Positions 59,975 to 64,000 of a DNA stretch of 64,000 nt are shown piece after piece. This DNA is from Nemophila menziesii (lineage: Eukaryota > Streptophyta > Magnoliopsida > Boraginales > Hydrophyllaceae). The notes under the pieces were generated by a model that saw only the letters and a list, made by a program, of their open reading frames with translations, had not been told where the DNA came from and searched no databases. How positions within the stretch are numbered: position 1 is the stretch's first letter; each line of letters opens with the position of its first letter. The stretch lies in contig JARWIR010000017.1 of assembly GCA_029959085.1 (NCBI GenBank), forward strand, positions 19,209,507-19,273,506, in the 5' to 3' direction. Made by a program: the position numbers and the translations under genes.

Positions 59975-62314
59975 ACAACTATATTATTAATAAGGGTAGC
60001 ACACATTAAGCTATTAGGGACTTTTGTAGTTAAAGGAGCCCTAAGATATCTAACAGGAAGTTTACCCTTCTTAACATTAAGAATACTACTCAAATCATTA
60101 TGAAGGTCTTTGTTACAACCTCCCATATATAGATCACTCTTTTCAGGACTTATTTTAAGGCCAGAAAGTCTAGAGAAGAGATCAAGGCCTTGTTTAAGTC
60201 TCATAGACGAGTCTTTATCACCATTAAAGAAAACTAAACAATTATCAGCAAATATAAGGTATTTCAAATCCATTCTAGCACAATTAGGTTGATAAGTAAA
60301 TTTATTATTTGCCACTTTCTCAAGAATAGAAGAGAAACCTTGCATACATATAACAAATAGATAAGGAGATAAAGGATCAACTTGTCTTAATCCCTCTTTC
60401 TCCTTTGAAATAACCACACACTTCCATTAATGCACAAAGAGAACATAGATGTTGAAATACACATCTTGACCCAAGATATAAGATTTTTATTAAATACCAT
60501 AATTTGAAGTAGTTGGAAGAGGTACCTCCAATCAATTGTATCAAAAACCTTTTGAAGATCAATATTTAAAGTACACCTTGGACTCAAGTCGTTCCTATCA
60601 TAACCTGCCACCACATTTTGAGCAACCAATATATTATCAGAAATACTTCTTCCTCCCACAAAAGCAGCTTAATTTTTAGATATGAGCTCCTCAAGGCTTT
60701 TCATCATGCTATTAGAAATGATTTTAGTATAGCTTTATCGAGTATATTACAACAAGCAATGGGCCTAAAACTCTTCACTGAAGTGGGGTTTTTAACCTTG
60801 GGAATACGAACAAGATTAGTAGCATTAATTTGCTTCAAGATTTGTCTATTCTTTAAAGTTTCCTTTATAGCATTACACACATCCTCCCCAATAATATTCC
60901 AAGTAGCTTTGAAGAAAGCACTATTAAACCCATCTGGGCCAGGAGCTTTTGAGATATCAAGAGAGAAAATAGCTTCTTTAATCTCCTTACTAGTAATGTC
61001 TTTGACCATTTCGTTTGCTTCTTCCTTAGTGATAGCTTTATCAACAAGCTTGTTTAAACAACTAGAGCTAACACTTTCTTCATAAACATCCTTAGTAACA
61101 ATTAATCTAGTGTAGTACTTGATAAATTCATCATGAATAGCCTCATCTTCAACAACAATATCACCATTTTCAGTCACAATAGAGGCAACTCGGTTTTGAG
61201 TGATTCTTGCCTGGATGCTCTTATGATAAAGGTTAGGGCTACAATCACCCTTTTGAGCCCAAGTAATTCCAGATTTTTGCTTTAAGATCTCCTCTTGAAT
61301 ATTAAGAAGATGCATAAGTTTATCTCTTAGCTCCTTCTCAATGATGAGTATAGATTGATCACCATTCATAAGCTTTGTTTGTACCTTTTCAAGCTCCTCT
61401 TTAAGCTCCATTATTTCTTTAGTAGAGTGATGAAAATATTTTCTATTAAAGATCTTCAAAGCTTTCTTTACTTCCTTCAATTTATTCACCACTTTATACA
61501 TCGCACTCCCTTTAACTTCATATTTCCACACCTTTTCAATCAAAGGAAGAAACTCATCATGATCAATCCAAACATTAAAAAATTTAAAAGATAAAGGTTT
61601 AGTATTTGAACTCCCCTGAATTTTAAGGATAAGATTAGAGTGATCTGAAATTCCAGGAGCTTCAATCATCAAATGAGACTTGAAACAAGTGAACCAAGCA
61701 TCATTTATAAAACTTTTGTCAATTTTACTAGATATAAACCCTTCTATTCTTCTATTAGTCCAAGTGTAATAACACCCTTGGCTAGGATGTTCAACCATCC
61801 CATTATCATTAATACAATCCACAAATTCATGAGAACTCTTATGAAGGCTAGTGCAACCCATTCTTTTATCAACTTTAATAATTTCATTATAATCCCCACA
61901 CCAAATACAAGGAGAGTCCCCATTAATAACCATCCATTCACTAAGTGTTTCCTAAAGAAGCACCCTTTTATCATCATCATTTTCTGCATATACCATCACA
62001 CAATTAAATGTTTCCTTATTATATATATTATGTACCTCAAGGAAGATGGCTTGGCTAGTTGAATTAAGACACTTTATATCCAAGACATTCTTATTCCATT
62101 TTACACATATTCTTCCCCTTTCATCCTTATCATGATTAGTTATAATACCCCAATTGCTCAAATAAGTGTTGTAAAACTTATTGTAGCTTTGTAGAGTTGT
62201 TTTAGTCTCCAATAAACCAACCAGATCAACTTTTTTATCTTGTATAACATGAATAACTTCTTTTTGTTTGAGGCTTTGATTCAAAACTCTTACATTCAAA
62301 GAGCTAATTATCAT
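59975..62314 (-). pseudogene. LINE ORF2, copy 3, broken
   Basis: The stop after VLL (61952) and the frameshift near 60715 match the other copies. There is an extra base near 60392 that breaks the RT frame at WLFQRRKRD where copy 2 has only the older break. KAPGPDGFNSAFF and FADNC are present. The start reads MIISSLNVRVLN, with the conserved tryptophan replaced by leucine. Confidence 0.9.
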
Positions 62315-63977
62315 TTAAATCAGGAGGTTCTCCTTCACTATGGGTACTTCCCACAAACCTATTCAAAGCCTCTTCAAGGTTTTCATTAGCCATATTTAAA
62401 GCACAAAAGGAGTTACTTAACTCCCCTTAAAAAATATTAGAATTATAAGCACTTCCTCTAGGTGTACTAGGAGCTTTTTCTTTCCCCTTTGCACTACTAC
62501 TTCCCACACTTTGAGTTGGAGTTGTAGTTGGTTTTTTGGTGTTAGGAATCTGAACTTCATCATCCTTCTTCTCTTTTTGCTTTCTTTGCACTACCCTCTA
62601 TTATTCAACTCTCTTTTGAACTTTGTATTGGTTTGGTTGGTGATTAGCTTGGTTTGGTTTAGGTTGGTGGTTTACTAGGTTTGGTTTAGGTTGTTTGTAG
62701 GCTTGGTTTGGTTTAGGTCTAGGCTCTTTCCTTCCTTGACTACAATTGATCTCCTTATGCCCCAAAGACTTGCAATTAGAACATCTTGGAGGTAACAACT
62801 CATAGTAAGCCTCCACCACATGAATCCCATCCTCCTCAAGATCAACCTTCACCATTTAACTAGCTCCTTTGTCATATCTACTTCAACACATACTATAGCA
62901 AAGCTTAGCCTATTTTTTGTCTTAGTAATAGGCTCCATTTGGAGTGGAATACCCAAAGCACTACTAATGTAGCTTAACCCATCATTAGTCTACAATTTTA
63001 ATGGTACCTTTCTAAATTTAACCCATAGTGGAACCTTAGTCAAATCAAGCTTATCAAATTTCATGTTAGGTTCTCACTTTCTCAAGATCATAATACTACC
63101 ATTGACATGCCAAACTTGCTCTAATATGTTGTTGCATTCTTGCTCACCTTTGAATTTGAATAGAAACACTTCCATATCCGTAGACTTTATTTCAACTTGA
63201 CCATAATTTCTCTATTGAGCATTAACCATACTTCTAACCATGTGATATTCAAGAGCTTCTCCAAAAAATTGTCCAAATAAGCAATTATCCCACTCCTTAA
63301 CTCCACTCTTCACTATATCTCTAAGTGGTTTAACCATGAGTTCATCTTCTACTTGACTAGGAGCAAAGTATTTTAGCTTCAAATCTTGATCACTTTTCTT
63401 GAATTATGTCCATTTACCTTGCTCCCATTGTTTTCCTCAATAATTTCTACCTCAGATTCATCCTCCTCCACACTTTGACCTTGTGCTATTGCCAAGAGGG
63501 TACTTTCACTAGGTGGAGAAATTATCCCAATTCATGCACCCAAAGTGGAGTAATCCTCCTTGTGACTCACATTCAAGCTATTCTCGAGAGGATTAGGAGC
63601 CTCACCCTCAATTAGGGCCCATCTTAGTCGTTCATCCCCTCAACCATTGTACACTCAATGATTTGAGTAACTTGGATGCTTTCACTGGAGCTAAGTAAGG
63701 GTTCATCCATTAGTTCTTGTGTTTTATCTACTGTCCTTCTCTCAGGACTTTCATCAAACACATTACACTCACTGCCTAAACCAACTTCCTTCCTGCTAGA
63801 CATGTCTTTATCCACACCCACATTCATCAAATTACCCCATTTAGTAGCAGAGAAGTTGTTACTCACTTGAATTACAGGGGTAACAGGGATATATTTACCT
63901 TTCATTGGCGCTTGAGGTTCATTAGCTTCGACACTGTCCTTCTTTCCACGATTTCTAGTCTTCTTGCGAGGTGCCAT
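62304..63977 (-). pseudogene. LINE ORF1, copy 3, broken
   Basis: N-terminal frame of 117 aa as in copy 2. The knuckle CSNCKSLGHKEINC is intact here, unlike copy 2. DUF4283 carries the stops shared with copy 2 (LRKVR-type region near 63010-63390), and the tail has the same TAA (near 62428). Confidence 0.87.
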
Positions 63978-64000
63978 TAAATCAGGAATGAAAAAAGAGG

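Larger units (their letters stand above)
46571..64000. repeat. 18-kb tandem unit, copy 3 (cut by window end)
   Basis: Runs to the window end, which corresponds to about 45090 in copy 2. It shares with copy 2 the solo LTR (56003-57525) and the 260-bp block missing from copy 1, has the 1.4-kb block that copy 2 lost, and carries neither the SINE nor the copy-1 MITE. Confidence 0.95.
59975..64000 (-). mobile_element. L1-type LINE, copy 3, truncated at 3' end and by window
   Basis: Third copy of the same dead LINE. Only 23 bases of its 5' leader, upstream of ORF1, are inside the window. Confidence 0.88.

Noticed and set aside
10944..64000. Three independent LINE insertions
   Set aside because: Shared lesions, shared LTR junction and shared flanks over 18 kb show duplication of one insertion.

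Overview
The window is transposon-dense, AT-rich plant nuclear DNA, most likely from a eudicot. The evidence is Athila-type Ty3/Gypsy retrotransposons (pol plus a plant env-like ORF, with a primer-binding site matching tRNA-Asp), a plant L1 LINE with a DUF4283/zinc-knuckle ORF1, a Ty1/copia remnant, a tRNA-derived SINE and MITEs. I see no intact host gene, no rRNA and no functional tRNA. The species cannot be named from this sequence.

Layout. (1) 1-7442 is the 3' part of a plus-strand Athila-like element: open pol frame (end of RT, RNase H, integrase), a 1.1-kb spacer with tandem GGGTACCC repeats and a 67-base A tract, an intact 438-aa env-like ORF, a polypurine tract and a 1566-bp 3' LTR. 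(2) 7443-10943 is the 5' part of a second, minus-strand element of related type: decayed gag-protease, tRNA-Asp primer site and a 1500-bp 5' LTR. The first element sits inside the protease gene of the second. (3) 10944-64000 is a tandem array of an approximately 18-kb unit: copy 1 at 10944-28415 (left end cut by the element), copy 2 at 28416-46570 (complete), copy 3 at 46571-64000 (cut by the window end).

Each unit carries, left to right: Mutator-type MITEs built on the palindrome CATCCAATATTGGATG; two diverged copies of an intron/exon-like segment with a recurrent 44-47 bp mini-exon; a copia protease/pre-integrase relic; a potential hairpin of 'AATACTCAGTGATTTT' repeats; a relic resembling MuDR transposase; an LTR fragment fused to the 3' end of a truncated L1 LINE; and the LINE itself on the minus strand. 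All three LINEs share the same stop codon, frameshift and LTR junction, so one dead LINE was copied with the unit and there were not three insertions.

The copies can be ordered. Copies 2 and 3 share a 1.52-kb solo LTR with target duplication CTAAT that copy 1 lacks. A MITE is private to copy 1; a SINE with a triplicated box-B module and a 1.4-kb deletion are private to copy 2. The tree is therefore copy 1 against (copy 2, copy 3). Nothing here forms a working pathway; the only coding frames that look intact are pol and the env-like ORF of the left-hand element.
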